Shown one piece after another: positions 23,257 to 30,381 of a stretch of DNA of 52,602 nt (positions are counted from its first letter, which is position 1; every line of letters begins with the position of its first letter). The position numbers and the translations under genes are program-made. The notes under the pieces are model-generated. The model did not search any database, had not been told where the DNA came from, and was given only the letters and a program-made list of their open reading frames with translations. The DNA is taken from positions 1 to 52,602 of the IMG/VR virus record IMGVR_UViG_3300032246_000731; one strand, 5' to 3'. The stretch is from a virus.

Positions 23257-23790
23257 TTAAATTGCTGGCTGATCATCTTGCGGGACAATCTTTTTGCCGC
23301 TAGCTGTTGTTGCTATTGGGGTTGATCCCCAACTTGCTGGTGGTGTAAAACTTGTACTTGGCGCTGGCGCTGTAGGTGTGCTTCCAAACCCGCCTCCGCC
23401 AAAGCTACTTGTTGGTGCTGGTGCTGGAGAACTGAAGCCCCCTGTCGGTGCACCAAATCCTGTCGCAGGTGCGCTAGGTGCTGTAAACCCGCTTGATGGT
23501 AATTGTGCTCCGCCATTGTTTGCTCCATTTAGTTTTTCTTGTGTACGACCAAATGCCGCAATACCAAGAACTGCACCCATAGCAATGTGGAATAATCCAG
23601 CACCTTGTAGGGTCAATGGATTCCACTGTGTTATTTGGGTATGGGTAAATGTCTGTAATAGACTCCATAAGATCGGAAATACAACCATGTCCATCATACA
23701 GACTAACATGTACATCCAACCCATCATTGGACGCCATTTGCTGTTCATCCAATCTTCTTTCTTTTGTTCGCTCGTTACTTCATTTGCCAT
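23257..23790 (-). CDS. 3TM holin-like protein with Gly/Pro/Ala-rich tail
   Basis: The 177-aa protein begins with a soluble helix, then SKWRPMMGWMYMLVC, a pattern of the GTA/3TM holin family, and hydrophobic segments around residues 22-45 and 62-80, ending in FGRTQEK. Holins make the hole that lets endolysin out. The last ninety residues are a low-complexity tail rich in Gly, Ala, Pro and Ser, which is unusual for a holin and may be a cytoplasmic regulator of timing. It has ribosome site AAGGAG and its own late promoter (AATAAATA). Membrane topology is predicted by eye only. Confidence 0.75.
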   Translation of the reverse strand: MANEVTSEQKKEDWMNSKWRPMMGWMYMLVCMMDMVVFPILWSLLQTFTHTQITQWNPLTLQGAGLFHIAMGAVLGIAAFGRTQEKLNGANNGGAQLPSSGFTAPSAPATGFGAPTGGFSSPAPAPTSSFGGGGFGSTPTAPAPSTSFTPPASWGSTPIATTASGKKIVPQDDQPAI

Positions 23791-23815
23791 GGTTCGCTCC
23801 TTGGGCTAATACTAC

Positions 23816-23823
23816 TATTTATT
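23816..23823 (-). promoter_or_regulatory. late promoter, AATAAATA
   Basis: Minus-strand AATAAATA lies 26 bases before the holin ATG (23790) and overlaps the stop of the preceding gene. It would allow holin to be made independently of the rest of the lysis operon. Confidence 0.5.
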
Positions 23824-24070
23824 ACACGTTGCTTGCTATTGTTACCAGAGCATTCATAGCAGTATTAATTGCTTCTTTTATCTCTAGATTATGTGCTTCT
23901 GTTCTAACATTAACTTCATGTGAAAAATCTTCAAACATTTCATTGAATTCACTCTGGCTAATATCACCATTGGTCAATGCAGTTTTTAAAGAGTTCGCTC
24001 GTACAGCTATGTCTTTTAAAGTCGGATCGCCTGTATTAAACAAGGCTTCTAGTTGTTGTTCGATTGTCAT
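23822..24070 (-). CDS. small helical hypothetical protein
   Basis: An 82-aa acidic, helical protein beginning MTIEQQLEALFNTGDPTLKD. No signal peptide or membrane segment is present, and I recognise no family. Its ATG overlaps the TGA of the lipoprotein gene by 4 bases and it sits inside the lysis cassette. An antiholin or other timing factor would fit the location, but there is no sequence evidence for that. Confidence 0.6.
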   Translation of the reverse strand: MTIEQQLEALFNTGDPTLKDIAVRANSLKTALTNGDISQSEFNEMFEDFSHEVNVRTEAHNLEIKEAINTAMNALVTIASNV

Positions 24071-24468
24071 CTTGGTTTCTTTCCTATAACGTTTTGTATG
24101 GTAACAGCATTGCGCTCAATACTGCTAAATTTGGTAGTGCAATACATCATGCTGACTGGCTCAGTTCCATGATATCTATCACTTAACCCTTTGATTATTT
24201 CTGCTAACTCACTACCCATTTTAGTTGCTTCTTCATTATGTGGAATACTTTGGGTATAGTTTCTAAACTCAACAGCAGTACGCCATATGCTGTCTACTTC
24301 TGCAATCACTTCTGGTTTACCACATTTTGCCGCGCCTAAGTTTGCCTCTGTGCGAATACGATTAATTAATGCGTATTCGTTATTATCAAATCGTGCCATG
24401 AAATATGCATCATATAATGCACAACCAGAAAGGCTCCATACTGCTAAAATTACTAATAATTTTTTCAT
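24067..24468 (-). CDS. outer-membrane-type lipoprotein in the lysis cassette
   Basis: A 133-aa protein with a lipoprotein signal (MKKLLVILAVWSLSGCALYD; lipobox LSGC, lipidated Cys16). The mature part is helical and has two more cysteines. It follows the o-spanin-like gene with a 4-base overlap. It could be a second spanin component or a periplasmic accessory. Its length (about 118 mature residues) is greater than a usual Rz1-type o-spanin, so I leave the function open. Confidence 0.7.
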   Translation of the reverse strand: MKKLLVILAVWSLSGCALYDAYFMARFDNNEYALINRIRTEANLGAAKCGKPEVIAEVDSIWRTAVEFRNYTQSIPHNEEATKMGSELAEIIKGLSDRYHGTEPVSMMYCTTKFSSIERNAVTIQNVIGKKPR

Positions 24469-24731
24469 TTGATGCCCTCAAATATTTTCTTTTGACTGTT
24501 ATACCATTGTGTCCACGCATCTATCTTAATTTTACATTCTTGATATTGACCATAGTTTTCACTAACGCTACTGACAACTTCGCTTAGTTTAGTAGTGCCT
24601 TCGGGAATAGTTTTTAAATCAGGACAGGCTGTTTTTAATTCTTCAGGAACTTGTGGAAAACTCATAGTAACTGGAACAGTACTAGCACAGCCGGTTAAAC
24701 ACAACATTAGTGCAATAATAATATATTTCAT
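24465..24731 (-). CDS. o-spanin-like lipoprotein (Rz1 type)
   Basis: The 88-aa protein has a lipoprotein signal with lipobox LTGC (Cys15) and a proline-containing segment FPQVPEELKTACPDLKTIPE, as in Rz1-like outer spanins, then a helical C-terminus with KLSEVVSSVSENYGQYQECK. Spanins fuse the inner and outer membranes in the last lysis step. It directly follows, with a 4-base overlap, a two-membrane-segment coiled-coil protein that fits the inner partner. A separate rather than nested gene pair is the arrangement here. Confidence 0.78.
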   Translation of the reverse strand: MKYIIIALMLCLTGCASTVPVTMSFPQVPEELKTACPDLKTIPEGTTKLSEVVSSVSENYGQYQECKIKIDAWTQWYNSQKKIFEGIK

Positions 24732-25180
24732 TTCTTACCTCCTGCGGCTTGATTTAAAATACTAATAGCTTCTGCATCAACTTTACACTCTGCGTCCATT
24801 TTAGCGGCTTCTTTAACAATACGTTCTTGCACAACTACTTGTACTTCTTTGACAGTTTTTACTTTGTCTCTATATTCCGTTTGTATAACCGTATTAGTTT
24901 CTTTAGATTTAGTCTCAGCGGCCGCAACTTTTGCTTCGGCCTCGGCAACTTTTGCCCGCCATGCTAGTTCAGTATCATATCCGCCTCGCAACCATACACC
25001 TAATACAAGTAGCACAATACCAATGGGCTTTAAGTATTCAACATATCTTCCGTACACAGGTATAAACTTGCCAAACCATCCAGCAAAAACGCCAGTAAGA
25101 CCTACTGCTATAATGCCCCAGTATACCCAGTTCAATATTGCATCAGGAATAATGCTAAACATCCAAGTAAATTGCCCCAT
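24728..25180 (-). CDS. i-spanin-like membrane coiled-coil protein (Rz type)
   Basis: The 150-aa protein has N-terminal hydrophobic segments (around 17-36 and 50-64), then a long periplasmic-type coiled coil rich in Ala, Lys and Glu, and ends DAECKVDAEAISILNQAAGG. The C-terminal Cys-Lys-Val plus ILNQA ending is one I associate with Rz-like inner spanins. A classical Rz has one membrane segment; two here is a little unusual. It lies between the endolysin and the o-spanin gene, which supports the role. Confidence 0.75.
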   Translation of the reverse strand: MGQFTWMFSIIPDAILNWVYWGIIAVGLTGVFAGWFGKFIPVYGRYVEYLKPIGIVLLVLGVWLRGGYDTELAWRAKVAEAEAKVAAAETKSKETNTVIQTEYRDKVKTVKEVQVVVQERIVKEAAKMDAECKVDAEAISILNQAAGGKK

Positions 25181-25183
25181 GGC

Positions 25184-25813
25184 TTATCCTTGCAGTACGT
25201 GTATTGCGTGTGCGTAATGCTTTTGACGATCTTCCAAACCCAATGTTCCGCCGTTAATACGTTTGGTCATTGTTAAGATGTCACCTGAATCTGCATATTG
25301 ATTCAAATTATTTGCTTCCCAGAACCAAGCCGCACTTTGTACACAACCTTCGAAAGTTGTTAAGTGTTCGCTTGCTTCGTCTAGTGTCTGCTCCGTACTA
25401 GCCGCATAACGACTGTAATTGTCCTTGCCAGTTAACTGGATAAGTCCTCTTCCACAAAACTTCCAACCATCGCCTGACTCTTCTGGGCCATTACCCATAC
25501 GGTTAGCGTAAGCTCTGTTGGCAATTTTTTCTGGTTGTTGAGCATACTGACGAGCTACGTCAATGCTAGGAAAGTAACGTGGCCAAACTTTACAAAGACT
25601 TTCTGCTTTGTAGTTTAAGTTTTCTTTAATAGCACGGAAACCGCCACTTTCGTGTGCGCATTGTGCTAGAAATGCAGATACCCGTTGTACTGTATTAATA
25701 TCATAGTCTGGAAGAATTTCACAAAGTGATTCGTACCAATGATCCAAGTTAGGATTTCCTGGAATGATTTGTGCTAATTTTTCCTTAGTAAAGTTAAATT
25801 CAAAATCCGCCAT
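25184..25813 (-). CDS. GH19 endolysin (chitinase-like peptidoglycan hydrolase)
   Basis: The 209-aa protein is a compact glycoside hydrolase family 19 domain, which in phages cleaves peptidoglycan. Catalytic Glu55 sits in CAHESGGF and the second Glu64 in IKENLNYKAE. The lysozyme-like RYFPS, KFCGRGLIQLTGKDNY and TKRINGGTLGLEDR motifs follow. No signal peptide is present, so it needs the holin for release. It overlaps the upstream gene by 14 bases and starts the lysis cassette. Confidence 0.93.
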   Translation of the reverse strand: MADFEFNFTKEKLAQIIPGNPNLDHWYESLCEILPDYDINTVQRVSAFLAQCAHESGGFRAIKENLNYKAESLCKVWPRYFPSIDVARQYAQQPEKIANRAYANRMGNGPEESGDGWKFCGRGLIQLTGKDNYSRYAASTEQTLDEASEHLTTFEGCVQSAAWFWEANNLNQYADSGDILTMTKRINGGTLGLEDRQKHYAHAIHVLQG

Positions 25814-26543
25814 GCGCTTTCTCCAATATTAAAGCATAATTTTCTTTTTCTAATATAAACTTAGAACCTATTTTGTTTATATTATAGTTGCCAATGTATT
25901 TTGTTAGATAGATAGTTTCAGCCATGCCGTTACCTTCTAACATAATAGGGCCTTTGGTCTGTGTATGCATATCGTGTTTAGATCCAAAATCTACAATTTT
26001 AAATGCGATAGGATCTTTATGTATACGTTTAAATTGCAACGTTTCGCCTAGTAACTTGATATCGTCTACAAAACTATTGCTAAAAAATTCGCTGAAATTA
26101 TCAAGCCCTTGACTTTCAATTTTTAATTTGTATGAATCTGGATCCTGGGGAACTTTAGCTTCTAAGTTTTCCTTAGTAGCCGCCAAGCTCTTAAATTCTT
26201 TATGCCATCTGAATCTAAATTTATCGATACCGGTTAGCTTAGTTAACCCGTCTAACATTTCGATTATCTGATCTGTTATATGTTTGTTACGTTCTATTTC
26301 AACAAATACACGATATTTTCCATCGTCTAACTCACCGGTTGTAGTTTCAGCGTCCATAATAAATTCGTAACCCATCTCTAAGAAATTTTCTAAATCTTCT
26401 GCAGGGTCTTTCGAATCCACAACAAATGTTAAAACAACAATGTCTTGATCATTGCCAATTTTACTTTTATAGTTGTCAATCTCAAAAACATTTTTAACTA
26501 AGTTTCTGAGATCTTTTTCTCTAAGTGCTTCGTTTATATTCAT
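25800..26543 (-). CDS. conserved T4-like phage protein of unknown function
   Basis: A 247-aa protein starting MNINEALREKDLRNLVKNVF. It is acidic, alpha/beta, with no signal or membrane part and no enzymatic motif I can see. The N-terminal pattern is one I remember from proteins of marine T4-like phages but without an assigned function. It sits between an unknown gene (2-base gap) and the endolysin (14-base overlap), so it is late and may belong to virion assembly. Confidence 0.7.
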   Translation of the reverse strand: MNINEALREKDLRNLVKNVFEIDNYKSKIGNDQDIVVLTFVVDSKDPAEDLENFLEMGYEFIMDAETTTGELDDGKYRVFVEIERNKHITDQIIEMLDGLTKLTGIDKFRFRWHKEFKSLAATKENLEAKVPQDPDSYKLKIESQGLDNFSEFFSNSFVDDIKLLGETLQFKRIHKDPIAFKIVDFGSKHDMHTQTKGPIMLEGNGMAETIYLTKYIGNYNINKIGSKFILEKENYALILEKAHGGF

Positions 26544-26545
26544 GA

Positions 26546-27157
26546 TTATGCTGGTGCGCTTAATGGTGATGGTGAGCCCATTCCGCCGGGTGCAGGTGCT
26601 CCTGGTGCTCCTGGTGTAGCTTGTGCGCCAGGAATTGGAGGAGGAGCACTCATAGGATTCAATTGTGCGGCCGCATTAGTATCCAACGGTGTAGGCGGTT
26701 GGCTCTTGACACCGTCATCGCCCAATTCTTCACGCATCTTGTTCATGTAACCTTTATAGATATCAAATACTAATTTTTTAGGCATCGTGACTTCTACCAC
26801 CCAGATTGGCTTGCGATCCATTTTTCCTTTCTTTGTGCCGGGACGAATGTCGTCAGGCTTGCGTATTTGTCTTGCTTCCATCAAGTGTGTTTTTTGATAG
26901 CTGATCTTGCAACCAATTTCTGTTAATCTTTTGGCCGCCATTGGATCCGGCATCTTATCACGAGGCCACATAAACCCAGCTGTAATCCAGTGACGCTCTA
27001 CTTTAGGACCATAGGCTAATTCACCGTCGATCCAGTTTTTATATACGTACATATCCATTTCGTCAAACACACGTTCTACGTCTTTTAACGCGGCTAGACT
27101 GCTGTTATTTTCGTATAAAGTTTGAATGTTTTGAATAACATCTATAATATCGTGCAT
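26546..27157 (-). CDS. conserved hypothetical protein with Pro/Ala/Gly-rich tail
   Basis: A 203-aa protein with a folded N-terminal part (about 1-145, including ELAYGPKVERHWITAGFMWP) and a tail rich in Pro, Ala and Gly. No family is recognised. It is the first gene of a leftward late operon, 27 bases after a CTAAATA box, and is divergent from phoH. The lysis genes and another conserved unknown lie downstream. A structural role is plausible from position alone. Confidence 0.68.
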   Translation of the reverse strand: MHDIIDVIQNIQTLYENNSSLAALKDVERVFDEMDMYVYKNWIDGELAYGPKVERHWITAGFMWPRDKMPDPMAAKRLTEIGCKISYQKTHLMEARQIRKPDDIRPGTKKGKMDRKPIWVVEVTMPKKLVFDIYKGYMNKMREELGDDGVKSQPPTPLDTNAAAQLNPMSAPPPIPGAQATPGAPGAPAPGGMGSPSPLSAPA

Positions 27158-27183
27158 ATCTGTTCCCTAGAAGCTTCTATACT

Positions 27184-27190
27184 TATTTAG
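27184..27190 (-). promoter_or_regulatory. late-like promoter CTAAATA
   Basis: Minus-strand CTAAATA lies 27 bases before the ATG at 27157. It is one or two bases off the GATAAATA boxes but at the same distance. No good sigma70 boxes were seen here. Confidence 0.4.
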
Positions 27191-27245
27191 CTGGTTCGAA
27201 ATCATAACGTATCACTTTATTATTCTGTGTATTCGTTAAATAAAA

Positions 27246-27292
27246 TGTAGGACGAACGGTAGTTATCGGGCGGTCACTACAGTCGTTCTACA
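27246..27292 (+). promoter_or_regulatory. long hairpin in the phoH leader
   Basis: An outer 10-bp stem TGTAGGACGA/TCGTTCTACA (one G-T wobble) encloses an inner 5-bp stem GTAGT/ACTAC with the loop TATCGGGCGGTC. It ends 25 bases before the phoH ATG and just before the AGGAG ribosome site. There is no T-run, so it is not a terminator. It may be a cis-regulatory RNA or stability element. The 160-base gap 27158-27317 holds this and the CTAAATA box; a clear phoH promoter was not found. Confidence 0.55.
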
Positions 27293-27317
27293 TCCCCAAT
27301 GTAGGAGACATTAAACA

Positions 27318-28034
27318 ATGAGTAAGCATAGAGTGAAAAAACGTTTTACGTCAGAAGTTAACGTGTTAGATTTTCAACCATATCTTCCGCAGAAGAAACA
27401 GCGAGTAAGCCTTCATGCACGAAGCGCCAATCAAAAGCAATACCTGGAAATGTTACAAGACGAAGCCATAAGCATCGTCTTAGCAATCGGCCCTGCCGGT
27501 ACGGGTAAAACCATGTTGGCTGTGCAGAACGGTATAAAGCTGTATCAGGAAGGTCTCGTTGATAAAATCATTGTTACAAGACCCGCCGTCAGTGTGGACG
27601 AGGATCTAGGATTTTTACCAGGTACGCTGAATGAAAAGATGGCGCCTTGGACAAGACCTATTTTCGATGTGTTAGGAGAATATTATCAAACTAAAGACAT
27701 TGCCAAGATGTTAGAAGAAGGAGTGATAGAAATAAGTCCACTAGCTTATATGCGTGGGCGCACATTTAAGAACGCATACATTATTGCGGACGAATGCCAG
27801 AATACTACAGTCAACCAGATGAAGATGCTACTGACTAGACTTGGGGAGGGGTCTAAGATGGTGGTTACCGGTGACCTGGCGCAAGCGGACCGTATGAATG
27901 ATAATGGATTAGTTGATTTTTGTAATTTGCTAACAAACAAATCACTTAAACACATTGACATTATCGAATTTGATCACAAAGATATTGAACGTCACAATGC
28001 AGTTAAGGAGGTGTTATCGCTGTACGGTGATTAA
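27318..28034 (+). CDS. phoH: PhoH-like ATPase
   Basis: The 238-aa protein is a PhoH-family P-loop ATPase, common in marine phages and in bacteria under phosphate or other stress; its biochemical role is still unclear. Walker A is GPAGTGKT at 58-65, Walker B is YIIADECQN near 155, and VVTGDLAQADR is the sensor region. The start ATG has AGGAG about 11 bases upstream. It is one of only three plus-strand genes in the window, isolated between its own leader and a terminator, so it forms its own transcription unit. Confidence 0.95.
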   Translation: MSKHRVKKRFTSEVNVLDFQPYLPQKKQRVSLHARSANQKQYLEMLQDEAISIVLAIGPAGTGKTMLAVQNGIKLYQEGLVDKIIVTRPAVSVDEDLGFLPGTLNEKMAPWTRPIFDVLGEYYQTKDIAKMLEEGVIEISPLAYMRGRTFKNAYIIADECQNTTVNQMKMLLTRLGEGSKMVVTGDLAQADRMNDNGLVDFCNLLTNKSLKHIDIIEFDHKDIERHNAVKEVLSLYGD

Positions 28035-28048
28035 ACCAACGTCAAAAG

Positions 28049-28075
28049 AATAGGGGCGTTGTTGCCCCTATTTTT
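28049..28075 (+). terminator. intrinsic terminator of phoH
   Basis: Stem AATAGGGGC/GCCCCTATT (9 bp) with the loop GTTGTT, then TTT. It begins 15 bases after the phoH stop. The AT-rich opposite side (AAAAA on the plus-strand left arm is weak) may also slow leftward reading from the clamp loader. Confidence 0.88.
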
Positions 28076-28120
28076 ATAAGCGTTCAGCAACATCCATGTA
28101 AGCACTTATGAATTTGTCTT

Positions 28121-29038
28121 TCACAGCATAGACAATCTAATTAGGGTAGCTGACAAATTGATTTCCTGATCAATGATCATAGTATTGTCAACTAATCCTT
28201 GTTTAATTACAAGGATAGCCTTATTCTGTTTTTGCTCATCGGCACCAAATACTTCAATGTTATCATACATCCATCGATATATTTCTGGCATCTCTTCGGG
28301 TCTGACCTTTGAACATAGCAATTTTCTAGCCTCGAGTATTTTACCAGCTTTAAATAGTTCGACCATTTCAAATTTATAATCCAAACTTCCTGCATCTTCT
28401 TTATTAGGACTATGCAACTGATTTGCGTTTGTATTTTGTTGTAGCAAATTAATACACTTACGCAAATCTGGGTATGATGTACTAACATACAAGTCTAATG
28501 TTTCTAAATCAAATTCGATATCTTCTTCTACAAGAATCGTAGCACACCGAGCAGTAAATTCTGTCTGATCCAGTTTGGTAAAGTGAAACTGTTGGCAACG
28601 ACTATGCAGTGCCGGAACAACCATATTTGGATTATTACAGGTTAAAATGAACCTAGCATAAGAGCTGTACTCTTCGATAATACCTTTTAAACTATCCTGC
28701 GCTTGCGGACTAAGTCGATCTGCTTCGTCTAGTAACACAACCTTAAACGGTCCCCATGCGATGCTTTGAATAAATGGAACAATCTTGTTACGAATAAAGT
28801 CAATACCAGTTTCTCGACTTGCATTAACCTCAAGCAAATCTGCATCTTCGATACCAATTTCGTTAACTAGCATCTTAGCCATCGTGGTTTTTCCGATGCC
28901 CGGAGTACCACTAAGCAGTAAATGTGGAATTGATTTTTCTTTGATCCAGCTTTCCACTTGACGTTTCTGCGCATTATCACGCCATACGTATCCTTCTAGT
29001 TTGCTAGGACGATATTTTTCTACCCATAATTCAATCAT
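28121..29038 (-). CDS. 44: clamp loader large subunit (T4 gp44-like)
   Basis: The 305-aa AAA+ ATPase matches gp44 (T4 319 aa), which opens and loads the gp45 ring on DNA. Walker A GTPGIGKT is at 44-51, Walker B VVLLDEADRL near 100-109, the sensor is TCNNPN and the SRC motif is HSRCQQF. It starts with WVEKYRP, typical of RFC/gp44 subunits. Its small partner gp62 is usually next door but is not found in the 86 bases downstream, so it must be elsewhere or replaced. It follows two small genes and is probably driven by the sigma70 promoter at 29654-29682. Confidence 0.95.
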   Translation of the reverse strand: MIELWVEKYRPSKLEGYVWRDNAQKRQVESWIKEKSIPHLLLSGTPGIGKTTMAKMLVNEIGIEDADLLEVNASRETGIDFIRNKIVPFIQSIAWGPFKVVLLDEADRLSPQAQDSLKGIIEEYSSYARFILTCNNPNMVVPALHSRCQQFHFTKLDQTEFTARCATILVEEDIEFDLETLDLYVSTSYPDLRKCINLLQQNTNANQLHSPNKEDAGSLDYKFEMVELFKAGKILEARKLLCSKVRPEEMPEIYRWMYDNIEVFGADEQKQNKAILVIKQGLVDNTMIIDQEINLSATLIRLSML

Positions 29039-29256
29039 TGTATTACCGATCTTTCAAATGTTTTTACTTTATCTCTGCTAGATGAAATATTATCGACTAT
29101 TTGATTATATTCATCTTCACTAAGAGCACTTTTATAAATGGTTAATGCTTGTGCCATCATAATGCCAGCTACTGCCATAGGGCTGTTTTCTGCACACATA
29201 TGATCTGCAAATTCTAAGAATGTGCCGTAGAGTCTTTGTAGCTTGTCATCGTTCAT
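29035..29256 (-). CDS. small conserved phage protein
   Basis: A 73-aa helical protein starting MNDDKLQRLYGTFLEFADHM with MAVAGIMMAQALTIYKSALS in the middle. The hydrophobic centre may be a buried helix rather than a membrane segment. I recall similar small proteins in marine T4-like phages, with no function assigned. It overlaps gp44 and its upstream neighbour by 4 bases each, so it is made with the clamp loader. Confidence 0.65.
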   Translation of the reverse strand: MNDDKLQRLYGTFLEFADHMCAENSPMAVAGIMMAQALTIYKSALSEDEYNQIVDNISSSRDKVKTFERSVIQ

Positions 29257-29483
29257 ACTAGTTCCTCGGCAACACCTAGGAATTCTGCTAGTAAAAATAG
29301 TACTGCGGCTGTTTGAATTTCATAGTATGCTAAAAATCCGCAAGCAATAATCCTCAATCCGCTTTTTACTAAACTTACATTTTTATGTGTGAAGAATTTT
29401 TTATTAGATTGAATAATATTACTGCTATCTAAAACATTCTTTGCTTTTTTAATATCTTCTAGTGCTTCGCCATGTGTACTCAT
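29253..29483 (-). CDS. small membrane-associated hypothetical protein
   Basis: A 76-aa protein with a charged N-terminal half and a hydrophobic C-terminal segment (GLRIIACGFLAYYEIQTAAV), suggesting one or two membrane helices. No family is recognised. It belongs to the early clamp-loader transcript, 9 bases after a 46-aa membrane protein gene and overlapping the next gene by 4. Confidence 0.6.
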   Translation of the reverse strand: MSTHGEALEDIKKAKNVLDSSNIIQSNKKFFTHKNVSLVKSGLRIIACGFLAYYEIQTAAVLFLLAEFLGVAEELV

Positions 29484-29492
29484 AATTTTTCC

Positions 29493-29633
29493 TTATAGTG
29501 TTGATAATAACGAGTGGATATCCCAACCTAACAACAATGACCAAAGCATAGCCCAGCCAATTCGTCCGTTTTCATATTCTTGTTTGGCAAAATATATTGC
29601 CATCAATGTTAATACTACATTCATAAAAAACAT
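29493..29633 (-). CDS. 46-aa small membrane protein
   Basis: The frame starts MFFMNVVLTLMAIYFAKQEY and ends with WSLLLGWDIHSLLSTL. It has two short hydrophobic stretches separated by a charged KQEYENGR loop, so a hairpin in the membrane is likely. The ribosome site AGGAGA sits five bases before the ATG, and the sigma70 promoter lies 21 bases farther up. It would be the first gene of the clamp-loader operon. I have no family name. The well-placed signals make it more than a chance frame. Confidence 0.65.
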   Translation of the reverse strand: MFFMNVVLTLMAIYFAKQEYENGRIGWAMLWSLLLGWDIHSLLSTL

Positions 29634-29653
29634 GAGATTCTCCTATATAACCT

Positions 29654-29682
29654 AGTATACAGGTGAAAACAGGGCTAGTCAA
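29654..29682 (-). promoter_or_regulatory. sigma70-type early promoter for the clamp-loader operon
   Basis: Minus strand: TTGACT (29682-29677), 17 bases, TATACT (29659-29654). The -35 box lies in the loop and stem of the terminator at 29666-29691. The 46-aa gene starts at 29633. Confidence 0.78.
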
Positions 29683-29691
29683 TAGCCCTGT
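29666..29691 (-). terminator. intrinsic terminator after the co-chaperonin gene
   Basis: Minus strand: perfect 9-bp stem ACAGGGCTA/TAGCCCTGT, loop TTGAC, then TTTT. It lies 18 bases after the stop at 29709. Confidence 0.85.
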
Positions 29692-29708
29692 CACTCAAAC
29701 ACTCTAGT

Positions 29709-30137
29709 TTATTGTTCGAAACTTGGACGAGAAAACGTGCTAGGATCAAATGTAGCATGTGATACTTGACTATGTGCGCCGAATGTATCTTCAGTAGGAG
29801 GTTCTTCACTAACTACTAAAATAGCTTTGATGTCTGCTCGACGTACAGTAATTTCTGTACCATCTTCTTCCTCGACGATAACACCACGGGTCCACCGACC
29901 ATGTTCAAGCAAAATCCAATCGCCAACTTTTACATCGTGTTGTTGTGGTCCAATAGCCCAAACTCTTCCCCAACGATGCCTGACACCTTCGCTTTTGCCA
30001 TCATCACTAGGCAACACAATGCCTCCCTTTGATACACGAGCATCAAAGTTCATATCTGTAATTAATACATTATCACGTATTGGAACAAGTTTGCCTTTTA
30101 TCTTGCTGGTTAAACCGGAGCTAAGTGATAAATTCAT
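29709..30137 (-). CDS. co-chaperonin (GroES / T4 gp31-like)
   Basis: The 142-aa protein has a GroES-like core: LVPIRDNVLITDM at the start, SKGGIVLPSD (the region of the mobile loop), GRVWAIGP and VKVGDWILLEHG. T4 gp31 replaces host GroES to fold the major capsid protein with GroEL. The last thirty residues (TEDTFGAHSQVSHATFDP) are an extra tail. It overlaps the next gene upstream by 4 bases and ends at a terminator. With DnaJ and ClpA elsewhere it forms part of an unusually full chaperone set. Confidence 0.88.
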   Translation of the reverse strand: MNLSLSSGLTSKIKGKLVPIRDNVLITDMNFDARVSKGGIVLPSDDGKSEGVRHRWGRVWAIGPQQHDVKVGDWILLEHGRWTRGVIVEEEDGTEITVRRADIKAILVVSEEPPTEDTFGAHSQVSHATFDPSTFSRPSFEQ

Positions 30138-30355
30138 ACACCACCTGTTGGGTCGTTAGCATTTTGACGTTCTGCTAATAATTCTTCACGTGTTTTAACA
30201 ATCGTGCCACCTGGCCCTAATTTGTCGCCACGTGCATTGACACGCATATTACCAACAGCAATAGTCATCTCGTTTTGATTAACTAATTTGCCCATATCAA
30301 TTTCTTTACCCTGCATTGTACGATAAATGTGTTTTGGTTGTTCTTTCATTCCCAT
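30134..30355 (-). CDS. small conserved phage protein
   Basis: A 73-aa soluble protein with YRTMQGKEIDMGKLVNQNEM and MRVNARGDKLGPGG segments. I remember this pattern from small proteins in T4-like marine phages, always unnamed. The ribosome site GGAG is well spaced. It overlaps the co-chaperonin gene by 4 bases. A GATAAGTA sequence at 30379-30386, 24 bases before the ATG, may be a weak late promoter. Confidence 0.65.
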   Translation of the reverse strand: MGMKEQPKHIYRTMQGKEIDMGKLVNQNEMTIAVGNMRVNARGDKLGPGGTIVKTREELLAERQNANDPTGGV

Positions 30356-30381
30356 ATTAATCTCCTGGATTATAATACTAC

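Noticed and set aside
27200-27226. Sigma70 promoter for phoH (TTCGAA, 17 bases, TATTAT at about 27195-27223)
   Set aside because: The -35 box matches consensus in only three of six bases; not strong enough to list as a feature.
28076-28120. Possible gp62 remnant after gp44
   Set aside because: Only a 7-codon frame is present and it runs into the phoH terminator.
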